Positions 25,527 to 33,246 of a stretch of 64,000 bases of DNA are shown here, piece after piece. This stretch comes from an uncultured Alphaproteobacteria bacterium (GTDB lineage: Bacteria; Pseudomonadota; Alphaproteobacteria; RF32; CAG-239). Location of the stretch: NCBI GenBank assembly GCA_910576955.1, contig CAJTJB010000004.1, positions 1 to 64,000 of the forward strand, given 5' to 3'. Positions within the stretch are counted from its first letter, which is position 1. Each line of letters begins with the position of its first letter. Made by a program: the position numbers and the translations under genes. The notes beneath the pieces are model-generated. The model was not told the DNA's origin. It did not search any database and worked only from the letters and a program-made list of their open reading frames with translations.

Positions 25527-26441
25527 ATGCGTTATGTACAATTAAATAACGAAACGAAAATGCCGGTTATCGGGCTCGGAACGTGGAAAAGCGCGCCGTC
25601 AGAAGTTTACAGCGCCATCCGCTGGGCCTTAAAACTCGGCTATACGCACTTTGACTGCGCGGCGGTTTATAACAACGAAGAGCCCGTCGGGCAGGCGCTT
25701 GCCGACGCTATGCGCGAGGACGGGTTGAAACGCGAGGATATTTTTGTGACTTCCAAACTCTGGAACAACGCGCACAAAAAAGAGGATGTCCGCCCCGCCT
25801 TTGAAGAAACGCTCAAACGTTTGCAGCTTGAGTATCTGGATTTGTATCTCATCCACTGGCCGGTGGCGCAGAAAAAAGAGGCGGTGATGCCGCTTGCCCC
25901 CGAGGATATGCTTTCGCTTGAAGATGCGCCGCTTGCCGACACCTGGCAGGCGATGGAAGAGCTGTATAACGCGGGTTTGTGCAAAGCCATCGGCGTTTCG
26001 AACTTTGGCGAAAAGCACTTGACCGAGCTGATGATGACGGCGGAAATCAACCCGATGGTCAACCAATTTGAGTGTCATCCTTATCTGCCGCAGGAAGAGC
26101 TGGTTGCCTATTGCCAAAAGAATATGATTGCGGTGACGGCGTATGCGCCATTGGGTTCGGGCAGCGGGGTGATGCTTGAAGACGCAACCGTCCGCAAGAT
26201 TGCCGAGAAAAACAATGCCACGTCGGCGCAAGTGTTGCTTGCTTTCAACATCCAGCGCAACATTGCAGTTATCCCCAAAGCGGTTAATGAAAAACATTTG
26301 CAAGAGAATATTGCCGCGCTCAATGTGGAGTTGGACGAAGAAGATATGAAAGAACTTGCGGCGCTTAATAAAAACGAGCGTTTTCTTACCGCAGATGTGT
26401 TTGAAATCGGACCATATAAGGGACAGAGTATCTTTATGTAA
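25527..26441 (+). CDS. Aldo/keto reductase
   Basis: This cytoplasmic NADPH-dependent reductase converts aldehydes or ketones to alcohols. The 304-residue TIM-barrel product starts at MRYVQLNNETKMPVIGLGTW, behind GAGGAGGAG. The catalytic tetrad is visible: Asp and Tyr in FDCAAVYNNE near residue 46, Lys in VTSKLWNN near 80, and His in LIHWPVA near 114. The cofactor region VIPKAVNEKHLQENI is near 256. It resembles 2,5-diketogluconate reductase-type members, and the substrate cannot be assigned. It is a single gene. Confidence 0.92.
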   Translation: MRYVQLNNETKMPVIGLGTWKSAPSEVYSAIRWALKLGYTHFDCAAVYNNEEPVGQALADAMREDGLKREDIFVTSKLWNNAHKKEDVRPAFEETLKRLQLEYLDLYLIHWPVAQKKEAVMPLAPEDMLSLEDAPLADTWQAMEELYNAGLCKAIGVSNFGEKHLTELMMTAEINPMVNQFECHPYLPQEELVAYCQKNMIAVTAYAPLGSGSGVMLEDATVRKIAEKNNATSAQVLLAFNIQRNIAVIPKAVNEKHLQENIAALNVELDEEDMKELAALNKNERFLTADVFEIGPYKGQSIFM

Positions 26442-26502
26442 AAATAAATCTCCGCATTTTTAACAGGTTAGCCGTATATATGAAATATTTTTGACAAAAC
26501 AG

Positions 26503-26531
26503 TTGACAGAACTCTAAAAGCGGTTTAACAT
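26503..26531 (+). promoter_or_regulatory. Promoter of the 26.6 kb orphan gene
   Basis: TTGACA (26503-26508) and TAACAT (26526-26531) have a 17-base spacer. A second TTGACA lies at 26491-26496. The leader after the promoter has no Shine-Dalgarno sequence. Confidence 0.65.
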
Positions 26532-26574
26532 ACGGTTTACAAAACTTACTATTGTTTCATTTAAATCAATTCTT

Positions 26575-26859
26575 ATGACTGTGGAATTATGTATCAGTGA
26601 AAAGAAATGGGGGCCGATAAATGCCGCTCTCTATCTGACAGACCGCAACACGATTATCGTCAAAGGCGTATTCTTTGATGAGGAGCGTAACAAGGAGTAT
26701 CCCGGACCGAACTATGAAGTCGCCCAGCTTGCTCCCGAACTCATTGACATCAAAAACGACCAGCCACAGCGCTATCTGCGCACTGCCAAGTGGCGGCGTT
26801 TTATCAGAGAGCTGTGGAAGATTGTCGAAGACAATCCGTGGTTCAGATATCCCGCGTGA
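26575..26859 (+). CDS. Orphan 94-residue protein, leader without ribosome site
   Basis: The product is small, charged and rich in Trp, and I do not recognise it. Features include KKWGPINAALYLTDRNTIIVKG at the N-terminus and KWRRFIRELWKIVEDNPWF at the C-terminus, the latter likely an amphipathic helix. It has its own promoter and terminator, and the bases before ATG are TCATTTAAATCAATTCTT, with no Shine-Dalgarno sequence. This cassette form recurs in other orphans of the window. No signal peptide is seen. Confidence 0.7.
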   Translation: MTVELCISEKKWGPINAALYLTDRNTIIVKGVFFDEERNKEYPGPNYEVAQLAPELIDIKNDQPQRYLRTAKWRRFIRELWKIVEDNPWFRYPA

Positions 26860-26880
26860 CACGGCTTCCCCTCTTTTCTT

Positions 26881-26912
26881 AAAAAAGGCGTCCTTTATCG
26901 GATGCCTTTTTT
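26881..26912 (+). terminator. Terminator of the 26.6 kb orphan gene
   Basis: GGCGTCC-N6-GGATGCC, with one G-T pair, is flanked by A and T runs. Confidence 0.88.
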
Positions 26913-26935
26913 GTTGGTTGGGGAGGTTTACCCTC

Positions 26936-26964
26936 TTGACATTTCTGACAGAGTGTGTTATCAA
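26936..26964 (+). promoter_or_regulatory. Promoter of a candidate small RNA
   Basis: TTGACA (26936-26941) and TATCAA (26959-26964) have a 17-base spacer. Transcription would begin about seven bases later, at the first hairpin. Confidence 0.6.
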
Positions 26965-26970
26965 ACTTTT

Positions 26971-27026
26971 CATAATGGTAAATTATGCCATTATGAAAGG
27001 TCTCCCGCAACGGAGACTTTTTTTTT
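26971..27026 (+). ncRNA. Candidate small RNA of about 56 bases
   Basis: Directly after a consensus promoter lie a perfect 8-base hairpin (CATAATGG-N9-CCATTATG, 26971-26995) and a terminator (GTCTCC-CGCAAC-GGAGAC plus nine T, ending 27026). No reading frame fits. It could be a free small RNA or an attenuated leader for the lysozyme gene downstream. Confidence 0.5.
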
Positions 27027-27044
27027 CATTCATAACTAAACCGG

Positions 27045-27081
27045 AGCCGTACGCTGTTGTGCGGCTCTTTTTTTATTTTTT
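27045..27081 (+). terminator. Second hairpin before the lysozyme gene
   Basis: AGCCGTAC-N6-GTGCGGCT, with one G-T pair, is followed by CTTTTTTTATTTTTT. The lysozyme ribosome site GAAAGGA follows at once, so this could attenuate that gene. Confidence 0.7.
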
Positions 27082-27095
27082 GAAAGGAAACTTAA

Positions 27096-28205
27096 ATGAC
27101 TGATACTTTTGACGGTGTCAAAGAATACAAATGCCTTATTCAAAATGCTCAAGATCGTACCGAGCAAAAACGGAAAATGCGCGAACTGATGGTAAAATAC
27201 GGCGAAACCGAGTTAGATATTGAAAACCATGCAACGCCTGTTGACTATATGAACTTTTTGATGGCAGGCGGACGCGATGTGTTGAAGATGGTACAAAAAG
27301 AGAATATGATGGAAAGGATAACCTCTCCATATCCGCAAACGCCGATGCCGACAGCAGCCCGCGGCAATCCGGAATATACAATATCTAATGCAAACTCGTT
27401 GTTTGAAAAAGGAATATTGGATGATATAGATAATCCCCAAGTGTGCGAACGTAAAGTCACAGCCAATGGTGTGTGTAAGATTGAACGTTTTGATAAAGAT
27501 GAGTTTATGGGTAAGATGAAACCGATTATCAAAAAGCACGAAGGGATTATATTGCATCCGTATGTTGACACGGCAGATGTATCAACTGTCGGACCGGGGA
27601 TAAACATCGATTCGAACGCAGAGGGTGTTGAGTGGCTGCAGCTTAACCCGAAAACCAACAAACTTCGTCCGTTAAACCCTGATAAGCCAGAGGATAAAGC
27701 GATTATTGATGCCGAACTTGCCAGACTTGAACCATATAAGAATGGCAATAAAAGGGGAGCGGATTTCTTTAAAGATAAGACAAATCTGCGTATTTCGGTT
27801 GAAAATGCCGATCAACTTTATCGCAGTCGAGTGGATGGTTTTATTCAAGATATTAACGGTATTATCGACGATTTTAATGATCATTTGGGCGAAGAAGAAG
27901 GGTATATTGATTCTTTTGAACGTTTGCCCGAAAATCTGCAAATAGTTTTGGTTGATATGGTGTATAATCTGGGTAAGACGGGGTTTGATTGGAAACAAAA
28001 GACTGAAACCAGAAAAGATGGTTCCATAAAAAAATATGGCTATCCTAATTTTTGGAAAGCTTTAGCTCATCGAGATGTGAACAAAATGATGGAACAATGT
28101 ATCCGAAATAAAGACGATAAAGGATTTGTTGGGCGAAATAAAGCCATTCAAGAACTTATTCGCGAGACACCTGATGATTGGACTAAAAAAGGCTTGAAAA
28201 AATAA
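27096..28205 (+). CDS. Phage-type (T4-like) lysozyme with N-terminal extension
   Basis: The 369-residue product has a GH24 muramidase domain that cuts peptidoglycan. The catalytic triad has T4 lysozyme spacing: E149 in KKHEGIILHPY, D158 in YVDTADVS and T164 in STVGPG. Near the C-terminus VDMVYNLGKTGFDWK matches the conserved F-N-x-G-type region. The first 130 residues are an uncharacterised, partly helical extension, and there is no signal peptide. It is not in a phage lysis cassette; no holin or spanin is near. The next gene encodes a secreted protein. That pairing suggests a transferred effector with periplasmic immunity, or a domesticated endolysin. Confidence 0.85.
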   Translation: MTDTFDGVKEYKCLIQNAQDRTEQKRKMRELMVKYGETELDIENHATPVDYMNFLMAGGRDVLKMVQKENMMERITSPYPQTPMPTAARGNPEYTISNANSLFEKGILDDIDNPQVCERKVTANGVCKIERFDKDEFMGKMKPIIKKHEGIILHPYVDTADVSTVGPGINIDSNAEGVEWLQLNPKTNKLRPLNPDKPEDKAIIDAELARLEPYKNGNKRGADFFKDKTNLRISVENADQLYRSRVDGFIQDINGIIDDFNDHLGEEEGYIDSFERLPENLQIVLVDMVYNLGKTGFDWKQKTETRKDGSIKKYGYPNFWKALAHRDVNKMMEQCIRNKDDKGFVGRNKAIQELIRETPDDWTKKGLKK

Positions 28206-28257
28206 CCAAGCCAATTTATACTGCAAGGCATAATTTGTTAAAGGAGAAAATCTGATG
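28192..28257. repeat. 66-base direct repeat, left copy
   Basis: This covers the last codons of the lysozyme gene, the gap, the ribosome site AAAGGAG and the ATG of the next gene. It matches 28911-28976 at 65 of 66 bases. Confidence 0.97.
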
Positions 28258-28890
28258 CGCCGGTTATGCCTTGCGGTTTTATTTTGTTTGTTATCTGTTG
28301 TTCCGGTGAGAGCGGATTTAAATGCCTTGTTTATTCGTTTAGAATGTAATAGAGATCTTGGGTTATTGGATATTCAGTATAATAACATTTTTGAAGGTAC
28401 TAAAGCTTATCAATATTTTGAAAAAAATAAAAATGTTTACAATTATAATATCGACAAATCGAAAGATGATATTGCGGATATAGAGTTACTTAATGGATAT
28501 TTTTACAGTGAACCGTATGAGTTTCATTGTCAGCTTTCTCCGACACAAAAATATGATGTTGTTGTTACAAATAATGATAAAGTTGATTGTTTGAATGATC
28601 GAGGATTTATAGTGAATATTACACGACATATAGATGATGATTCAACGGAAACAAACAGAATTTTGGTTAAAGATTTACCGATAGGCTGTGAGGCTTTAAC
28701 AGATCGTATAACTGTGGTACCCGATGATTATAATGATTATGATGATTTATACTCATATATTGTATTTGAACAACATCCAGAGATTGCATCTGCTTTGGGG
28801 AAAGTTACCACTCCTATTACTGTTGAAACAATAAAAAAACAATATGAAAAAAGTCGAAATTTTAATAATTCTTCTACAGAAAATGAATAA
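28255..28890 (+). CDS. Secreted protein next to the lysozyme (possible immunity protein)
   Basis: The 211-residue product has a Sec signal peptide (MRRLCLAVLFCLLSVVPVRA) and an acidic mature domain with three cysteines. I do not recognise a family. It begins 50 bases after the lysozyme gene with AAAGGAG upstream. Periplasmic location and linkage to a muramidase fit a lysozyme inhibitor or immunity role, but nothing in the sequence proves this. Codons are AT-rich compared with core genes. A 66-base repeat flanks it on both sides. Confidence 0.75.
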   Translation: MRRLCLAVLFCLLSVVPVRADLNALFIRLECNRDLGLLDIQYNNIFEGTKAYQYFEKNKNVYNYNIDKSKDDIADIELLNGYFYSEPYEFHCQLSPTQKYDVVVTNNDKVDCLNDRGFIVNITRHIDDDSTETNRILVKDLPIGCEALTDRITVVPDDYNDYDDLYSYIVFEQHPEIASALGKVTTPITVETIKKQYEKSRNFNNSSTENE

Positions 28891-28910
28891 ATTTCCGAAA
28901 ACTAAAAACC

Positions 28911-28976
28911 GCTTGAAAAAATAACCAAGCCAATTTATACTGCAAGGCATAATTTATTAAAGGAGAAAATCTGATG
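28911..28976. repeat. 66-base direct repeat, right copy
   Basis: Second copy of the lysozyme 3' end plus gap plus ribosome site plus ATG, one base different (A for G). It leads into a short broken frame. Confidence 0.97.
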
Positions 28977-29042
28977 TGTCAATCAGGTCTTGCTTTTTGT
29001 CTTGACAATTCTGCCGGTATTTTTTATTATCCGTTCCGTTAA
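28974..29042 (+). pseudogene. Remnant 22-codon frame after the duplicated ribosome site
   Basis: The duplicated AAAGGAG and ATG open a 22-codon frame (MCQSGLAFCLDNSAG...) that soon stops. It is best read as the stub of a former second copy or variant of the secreted protein. It overlaps the promoter of the next gene. Confidence 0.5.
29002..29030 (+). promoter_or_regulatory. Promoter of the 29.1 kb membrane protein gene
   Basis: TTGACA (29002-29007) and TATTAT (29025-29030) have a 17-base spacer, close to full consensus. Confidence 0.7.
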
Positions 29043-29087
29043 AGAATTATTATTAAATCCCGTACCAAGGATACGGCAGTTATATTT

Positions 29088-29393
29088 ATGGCGACTATTA
29101 AAGAAAAATCAAAAAAAGAAAAACGCAGCGAGCGGATTTTCGGGTATATTCAGCTCGTTTTGATGATTGCGATGTTCGCATTGTGCCTGTGGGACTGGAA
29201 AGCCGGGGCTTGCGCTTTTTTCGCATTGACATGGAATGCTCAAAAATATGAAGAAGGCTGCGCCAAATGGAGTGTTGACGAATACGAAGACGGTTATCCC
29301 ATTGAGGGGCTGCGTACCCTGTTTAAAAGCTGGCGTTGGCTGCCGCTTTGGCTTGCGGGACTATACCTCTTGCTGGTGTGGGTTTCGCATTGA
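29088..29393 (+). CDS. Small inner-membrane protein
   Basis: The 101-residue product has a basic N-terminus (KEKSKKEKRSERIFG) and two hydrophobic helices, at about residues 20-45 (IQLVLMIAMFALCLWDW and on) and 84-100 (LPLWLAGLYLLLVWVSH), separated by a charged loop. No family is recognised. AAGGAT lies too far (about 16 bases) from the ATG to be a normal ribosome site. It is a single gene with its own promoter and terminator. Confidence 0.7.
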   Translation: MATIKEKSKKEKRSERIFGYIQLVLMIAMFALCLWDWKAGACAFFALTWNAQKYEEGCAKWSVDEYEDGYPIEGLRTLFKSWRWLPLWLAGLYLLLVWVSH

Positions 29394-29426
29394 TGTTTCG
29401 CTTTGCGGCGATTTTTTCTTAAACAA

Positions 29427-29465
29427 AAACAGCGCGGATACGGTTGGTATCAGGCGCTGTTTTTG
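29427..29465 (+). terminator. Terminator of the small membrane protein gene
   Basis: An ACAGCGC...GCGCTGT stem is followed by TTTTTGGTTTT. Confidence 0.8.
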
Positions 29466-29653
29466 GTTTTGCGTGCCTTTTTATAAGGCAAAGGGAGGCG
29501 TGTCCCTTTAATTAATAAATTTGGTTTTGCGCCCGTATCAGAGGCAGAAGACCAAAACGCCGTTTACAACAATCGTGATAAGCATACGGCTTTGTTTTTT
29601 AGGGTTAAACAATAATATTATCTCACACAGGCAACCGAGCGGCGGCTGCTTTT

Positions 29654-29947
29654 TCATTCAAGGGCGACGGGCAAAAGCTCGTAAAACGCTTTGATTTCTT
29701 TGTACCAAGCCTCATATTTTTGACGCTTGTAAATCATCTGGCGGCAGCTTTCGACGCGTCGGGCGACTTCGTTGCGAAACAGTTTATATTCCAGCGGAAG
29801 GTTATCCCGCTCTTTGCCCGAAAGCTCGTCGCGCGAGTCGATACGGTTTTGCAAAATGGCAAATTTGGAGTAGAGGTCACCAAACGAACCGAGGCTCTTT
29901 TGCATCAGCTCGTGAATGTCAATGTTAAGAATCGTGTTGATATTCAT
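29654..29947 (-). CDS. Orphan 97-residue helical protein
   Basis: The product is charged and mostly helical (GSFGDLYSKFAILQNRIDSR, then a basic RRVESCRQMIYKRQKYEAWY segment), with no recognised family and no signal peptide. The leader GAATTATTAACACAAATCATT before ATG has no Shine-Dalgarno sequence, while a good promoter lies upstream (29982-30010). A plus-strand hairpin (GCAACCG...CGGCTGC plus T run, near 29632) overlaps its 3' end. It belongs to the cassette-like orphan class. Confidence 0.65.
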   Translation of the reverse strand: MNINTILNIDIHELMQKSLGSFGDLYSKFAILQNRIDSRDELSGKERDNLPLEYKLFRNEVARRVESCRQMIYKRQKYEAWYKEIKAFYELLPVALE

Positions 29948-29981
29948 AATGATTTGTGTTAATAATTCGTGAATTGCCGAT

Positions 29982-30010
29982 AGTGTATGCTCTTTTTATC
30001 CGGATGTCAA
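29982..30010 (-). promoter_or_regulatory. Promoter of the 29.9 kb orphan gene
   Basis: On the minus strand TTGACA (30010-30005) and TACACT (29987-29982) are 17 bases apart. Confidence 0.65.
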
Positions 30011-30029
30011 TATAATTTAAAAATAATGC

Positions 30030-30060
30030 TTGACTTCGAGGTAACTCTAAATGTTACAGT
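30030..30060 (+). promoter_or_regulatory. MerR-type promoter upstream of dxs
   Basis: TTGACT (30030-30035) and TACAGT (30055-30060) are 19 bases apart. That spacing is too long for sigma-70 alone and typical of MerR-activated promoters. An imperfect dyad, CTTCGAG-N4-CTCTAAA, sits in the spacer, like NmlR/MerR operators. The regulator is not in the window. Confidence 0.5.
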
Positions 30061-30135
30061 AAGGGCAGAATCGGCGGGCAGGTTGCCTGCTTTGAAGTTA
30101 TCTTGTTGTTTTAACATATTTTTAGAGAGGGAATA

Positions 30136-31884
30136 ATGGCATATTTGGAGAATGTTAATTCACCGGCGGATGTGAAAAAATTGTCAGTTAAAGAGTTGGA
30201 AAGTTTGGCGGGCGAGGTGCGCGCTGCTGTTTTGAAACGCGACAGCCTAATCGGCGGGCACGTCGGACCGAATTTGGGAATGGCAGATGCGATTATCGCG
30301 CTGCACTATGTGTTTAACTCGCCCGAGGATAAGATTGTGTTTGACGTGTCGCACCAATGCTATCCGCATAAGATTTTGACCGGACGGAAAAACGGCTTTG
30401 TGAATCCTGAAGATTACGGCAAGATTACCGGCTATACAAACCCCGCCGAGAGTGCGCACGACCACTTTACCATCGGGCATACGTCGACCTCTTTGTCGCT
30501 TGCGTCGGGATTGGCAAAAGCGCGGGATTTGAAAGGCGAAAAGCACAATGTTATCGCGGTTATCGGCGACGGGTCGCTTTCCGGCGGCGAGGCGCTGGAG
30601 GGTTTGGACTTTGGCGGGTCGGAGCTTAACAGCAACTTTATTGTGGTGGTGAATGACAACCAGATGTCGATTGCCGAAAATCATGGCGGGCTGTATAAAA
30701 ACTTGGAACTTTTGCGCCAGACAAACGGCAAGGCAGAGCTGAATTTGTTTAAGGCGCTCGGGTATGACTATGTTTATGTGAACGACGGCAACGATATTGC
30801 AACGTTAATTAAGGCATTTCAGAGCGTGAAAGACAGCACAAAACCGGTGGTGGTACATCTGAACACCAACAAAGGCAAGGGCTATGCACCGGCGGAGCAA
30901 AACAAAGAGCCGTGGCATTGGAGCGTGCCGTTTGATGTTGAGAGCGGCAAACCGACGGTTGATTTCGGCGCTGGCGAAACGTATAACGATATTACCTATA
31001 ATCTGCTGACCGACAAGATTAAACAAGGTGAAAATGTGGTTTTGATGACGGCGGGAACGCCGGGTGTGTTTGGCTGGAATGTGGAGAAAAGAGCCGCTCT
31101 CGGCGCGCATTATGTGGACGCGGGCATTGCCGAAGAACACTCGGTGGCGATGGCGTCGGCGTTGGCAAAGGGCGGGTGCAAACCGGTTTTTTGCGTGATG
31201 AGTTCGTTTATCCAGCGCACATATGACCAATTGTCGCAGGATTTGGCGCTGAACCGCAATCCGGCGGTTATCCTTGTTTTTTGGGGCGGACTTTCGGGGG
31301 CGGACGCAACGCATCTGTGCTCGTTTGATATGGCGATGATGTCAAGCATTCCGAATTTGGTTTGTCTGGCGCCGACAAATAAAGACGAATATGTTGCAAT
31401 GCTGAACTGGAGCTTAAAGCAAGACGAGCATCCGGTGGTTATCCGTGTACCGGCGGGCGCTCCGGTTGCCGGAATGGTTTCGCCGATTGCTCTGCATCGT
31501 TCGGAAGTGGTGGAACAAGGCAAAGGCGTGGCAATTTGGGCGCTCGGCAATTTTATGAAACTCGGGCGGGATGTTGTTGCCGCTTTGAAAGAAAAAGGCT
31601 TAGCTCCGACGCTTGTCAATCCGCGGTTTTACAATGCCGTTGATGAGGCGCTTTTGAGCGAGCTTAAGAAAAATCATAAGCTCTTTATCACGCTTGAAGA
31701 TGGCGTTTTGGACGGCGGATATGGCGAGAAAGTCGCGCGCTTCTTCGGGGCAAGCGATGTTCGGGTGTTGGCATACGGCGGCAAAAAGGAATTTACCGAC
31801 CGCGAGCCGGTGGAGAGCATTTATGAGCGCAACCGTCTGACCGTGCCGCATATACTCGAAGATGTGTTGAGCTTATTGAAGTAA
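30136..31884 (+). CDS. dxs: 1-deoxy-D-xylulose-5-phosphate synthase (DXS-type)
   Basis: DXS condenses pyruvate and glyceraldehyde 3-phosphate with thiamine diphosphate in the first step of the MEP isoprenoid pathway. The 582-residue product has DVSHQCYPHKILTGRK near residue 70, GHTSTSLSLASGLAKA near 114, and the ThDP motif from IGDGSLSGGEALE to VVNDNQMSIAEN near 142-178. The transketolase pyrimidine domain follows with AGIAEEHSVAMASALA near 332. It is about 40 residues shorter than the E. coli enzyme, so a divergent DXS-like paralogue is possible. GAGAGGG precedes the ATG. A MerR-like promoter suggests stress or metal control. Confidence 0.87.
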   Translation: MAYLENVNSPADVKKLSVKELESLAGEVRAAVLKRDSLIGGHVGPNLGMADAIIALHYVFNSPEDKIVFDVSHQCYPHKILTGRKNGFVNPEDYGKITGYTNPAESAHDHFTIGHTSTSLSLASGLAKARDLKGEKHNVIAVIGDGSLSGGEALEGLDFGGSELNSNFIVVVNDNQMSIAENHGGLYKNLELLRQTNGKAELNLFKALGYDYVYVNDGNDIATLIKAFQSVKDSTKPVVVHLNTNKGKGYAPAEQNKEPWHWSVPFDVESGKPTVDFGAGETYNDITYNLLTDKIKQGENVVLMTAGTPGVFGWNVEKRAALGAHYVDAGIAEEHSVAMASALAKGGCKPVFCVMSSFIQRTYDQLSQDLALNRNPAVILVFWGGLSGADATHLCSFDMAMMSSIPNLVCLAPTNKDEYVAMLNWSLKQDEHPVVIRVPAGAPVAGMVSPIALHRSEVVEQGKGVAIWALGNFMKLGRDVVAALKEKGLAPTLVNPRFYNAVDEALLSELKKNHKLFITLEDGVLDGGYGEKVARFFGASDVRVLAYGGKKEFTDREPVESIYERNRLTVPHILEDVLSLLK

Positions 31885-31895
31885 TATATTTATAG

Positions 31896-31926
31896 AAGCC
31901 CTCGGAAACGGGGGCTTTATATTTTG
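31896..31926 (+). terminator. Terminator of dxs
   Basis: AAGCCCTCG-GAAA-CGGGGGCTT with one G-T pair is followed by TATATTTTG, so the T run is interrupted. Confidence 0.7.
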
Positions 31927-31927
31927 T

Positions 31928-31956
31928 TTGACATTTCGGGGCGGGTTTGCTAGTCT
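31928..31956 (+). promoter_or_regulatory. Promoter of the DUF3137-like gene
   Basis: TTGACA (31928-31933) and TAGTCT (31951-31956) have a 17-base spacer, directly after the dxs terminator. Confidence 0.55.
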
Positions 31957-31983
31957 GGCTGGGTGTGGTATCCGGAGGACGCG

Positions 31984-33102
31984 ATGAAGAGAAATGTTAA
32001 TTATGAACTGGCAGAAAAACGGCGGAAATTTCAGGTTTTTTATAATGAAAAGCTGCGCGGCGACTATGCGGAGCTTGAGGAAAAGCGCAAGCCGTATCTG
32101 AAAAGTTTTTATTGGCGGGCGGCAATATTGGCGGCGTTTTTGTTTGTCAGCTATTTCTGTGGAATTATGAAATATATGGTCGAAAAGGATAATGACACGG
32201 CGGGAACAATCTGGGGCTTTGCCGTGCTTTTTTGGTGTGTGTATTGGTGGCGTCCGGTAGAAAATTATAAAGCAGATACGAAAAAGCTGGTGATGAATAA
32301 AATCCTTTCGTTTTGGGGCGATTTGACCTACCATACCTGTCCGGGGGCGGCGCATTCACTGGATGTTTTGGAGCGGTCGCGGCTGTTTGGCAACTTTAAC
32401 CGGCGGGATTATGACGATTGCTTTGAGGGCAGTTATAATGGCGTTAAGATTGCGGTTTCGGAGCAGGAATTGCGCGATGTGCGCGGCACGGGAAAAAACA
32501 GGCGCGACGTGCAGATATTTAAAGGGATTTTGATTTCTCTGGAGATGCCGAAGAAATTTCACGGGCAGACGGTGGTGCATGCGAAAGGATGGGGCATTAT
32601 TATCGCGGTGGCTGCGGTGGCGCTGTTTTTGGCGCTGATGTACGGGGCGGCGTTTTTGGGTGTGCTTGGAAAACGGGATGTGCTGGCGTTGGTGACGATT
32701 TTTCCGGTGTTGGCATTTTTTCTGTTTGGCGGATATTGGATTGTTAAAGACTGGTTTAAAAAACGCCGGAAAATGCAGCAGGTGGCGCTTGAGGACGTGG
32801 TGTTTGACAAACATTGGAATGTGGAATCAACTGACCAGATTGAGGCGCGCTATGTGCTCACACCGGCGTTTATGGAGCGGATGCTTGAGGTGAAAAAGCG
32901 GTTTAAAGGCAATAAAATCGAGTTTTCGTTTTGGAACAATAAAGTGTTGATTGCCGTGCATACGGGCAAAGATATGTTTGAAACAACGTCGCTGTTTACG
33001 CCAGCGCTTGATTATCGCAAGGTGCAAGAGGTGGTGACGCAGTTTTACAGCGTGTTTTCGGTGGCGGATGTGCTGCTGGGGATGAGGGAGAAAAGAGGAT
33101 AG
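31984..33102 (+). CDS. DUF3137-like inner-membrane protein
   Basis: The 372-residue product starts at MKRNVNYELA behind GGAGG. It has a coiled N-terminus, two helices near residues 44-85, a middle soluble domain with FNRRDYDDCFEGSYNGVKI, two further helices near 200-255, and a C-terminal soluble domain with FVEARYVLTP-like and KIEFSFWNNKVLIAV phrases. This layout and these motifs resemble the DUF3137 family, which has no known function. It is a single gene with its own promoter. Confidence 0.75.
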   Translation: MKRNVNYELAEKRRKFQVFYNEKLRGDYAELEEKRKPYLKSFYWRAAILAAFLFVSYFCGIMKYMVEKDNDTAGTIWGFAVLFWCVYWWRPVENYKADTKKLVMNKILSFWGDLTYHTCPGAAHSLDVLERSRLFGNFNRRDYDDCFEGSYNGVKIAVSEQELRDVRGTGKNRRDVQIFKGILISLEMPKKFHGQTVVHAKGWGIIIAVAAVALFLALMYGAAFLGVLGKRDVLALVTIFPVLAFFLFGGYWIVKDWFKKRRKMQQVALEDVVFDKHWNVESTDQIEARYVLTPAFMERMLEVKKRFKGNKIEFSFWNNKVLIAVHTGKDMFETTSLFTPALDYRKVQEVVTQFYSVFSVADVLLGMREKRG

Positions 33103-33104
33103 TC

Positions 33105-33203
33105 TGTTTTCACCCCCACCCATCCTCCCCCCTCAAGGGGGAGGGGATGAGGGAGAATTGTTTGAGTCATTGCGAGGAACGGAGTGACGCGGCAATCTTT
33201 TGA
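33105..33203. repeat. Dispersed repeats
   Basis: A CCTCCCCCCTCAAGGGGGAGG palindrome is followed by one GTCATTGCGAGGAACGGAGT...GGCAATCTT unit. Confidence 0.8.
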
Positions 33204-33246
33204 GGGGATGAAATATGCGCTTTTATGAAACAAAGGAGAAGAGCTG

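Noticed and set aside
27096..29393. Prophage lysis cassette around the lysozyme
   Set aside because: No holin, spanin, terminase, capsid or tail genes are nearby. The downstream two-helix protein has its own promoter and does not look like a typical holin.
30010..30135. Thiamine diphosphate riboswitch upstream of dxs
   Set aside because: The CTGAGA and ACCCTTTGAACCTGA-type core elements are absent. The sequence fits a MerR-type promoter better.
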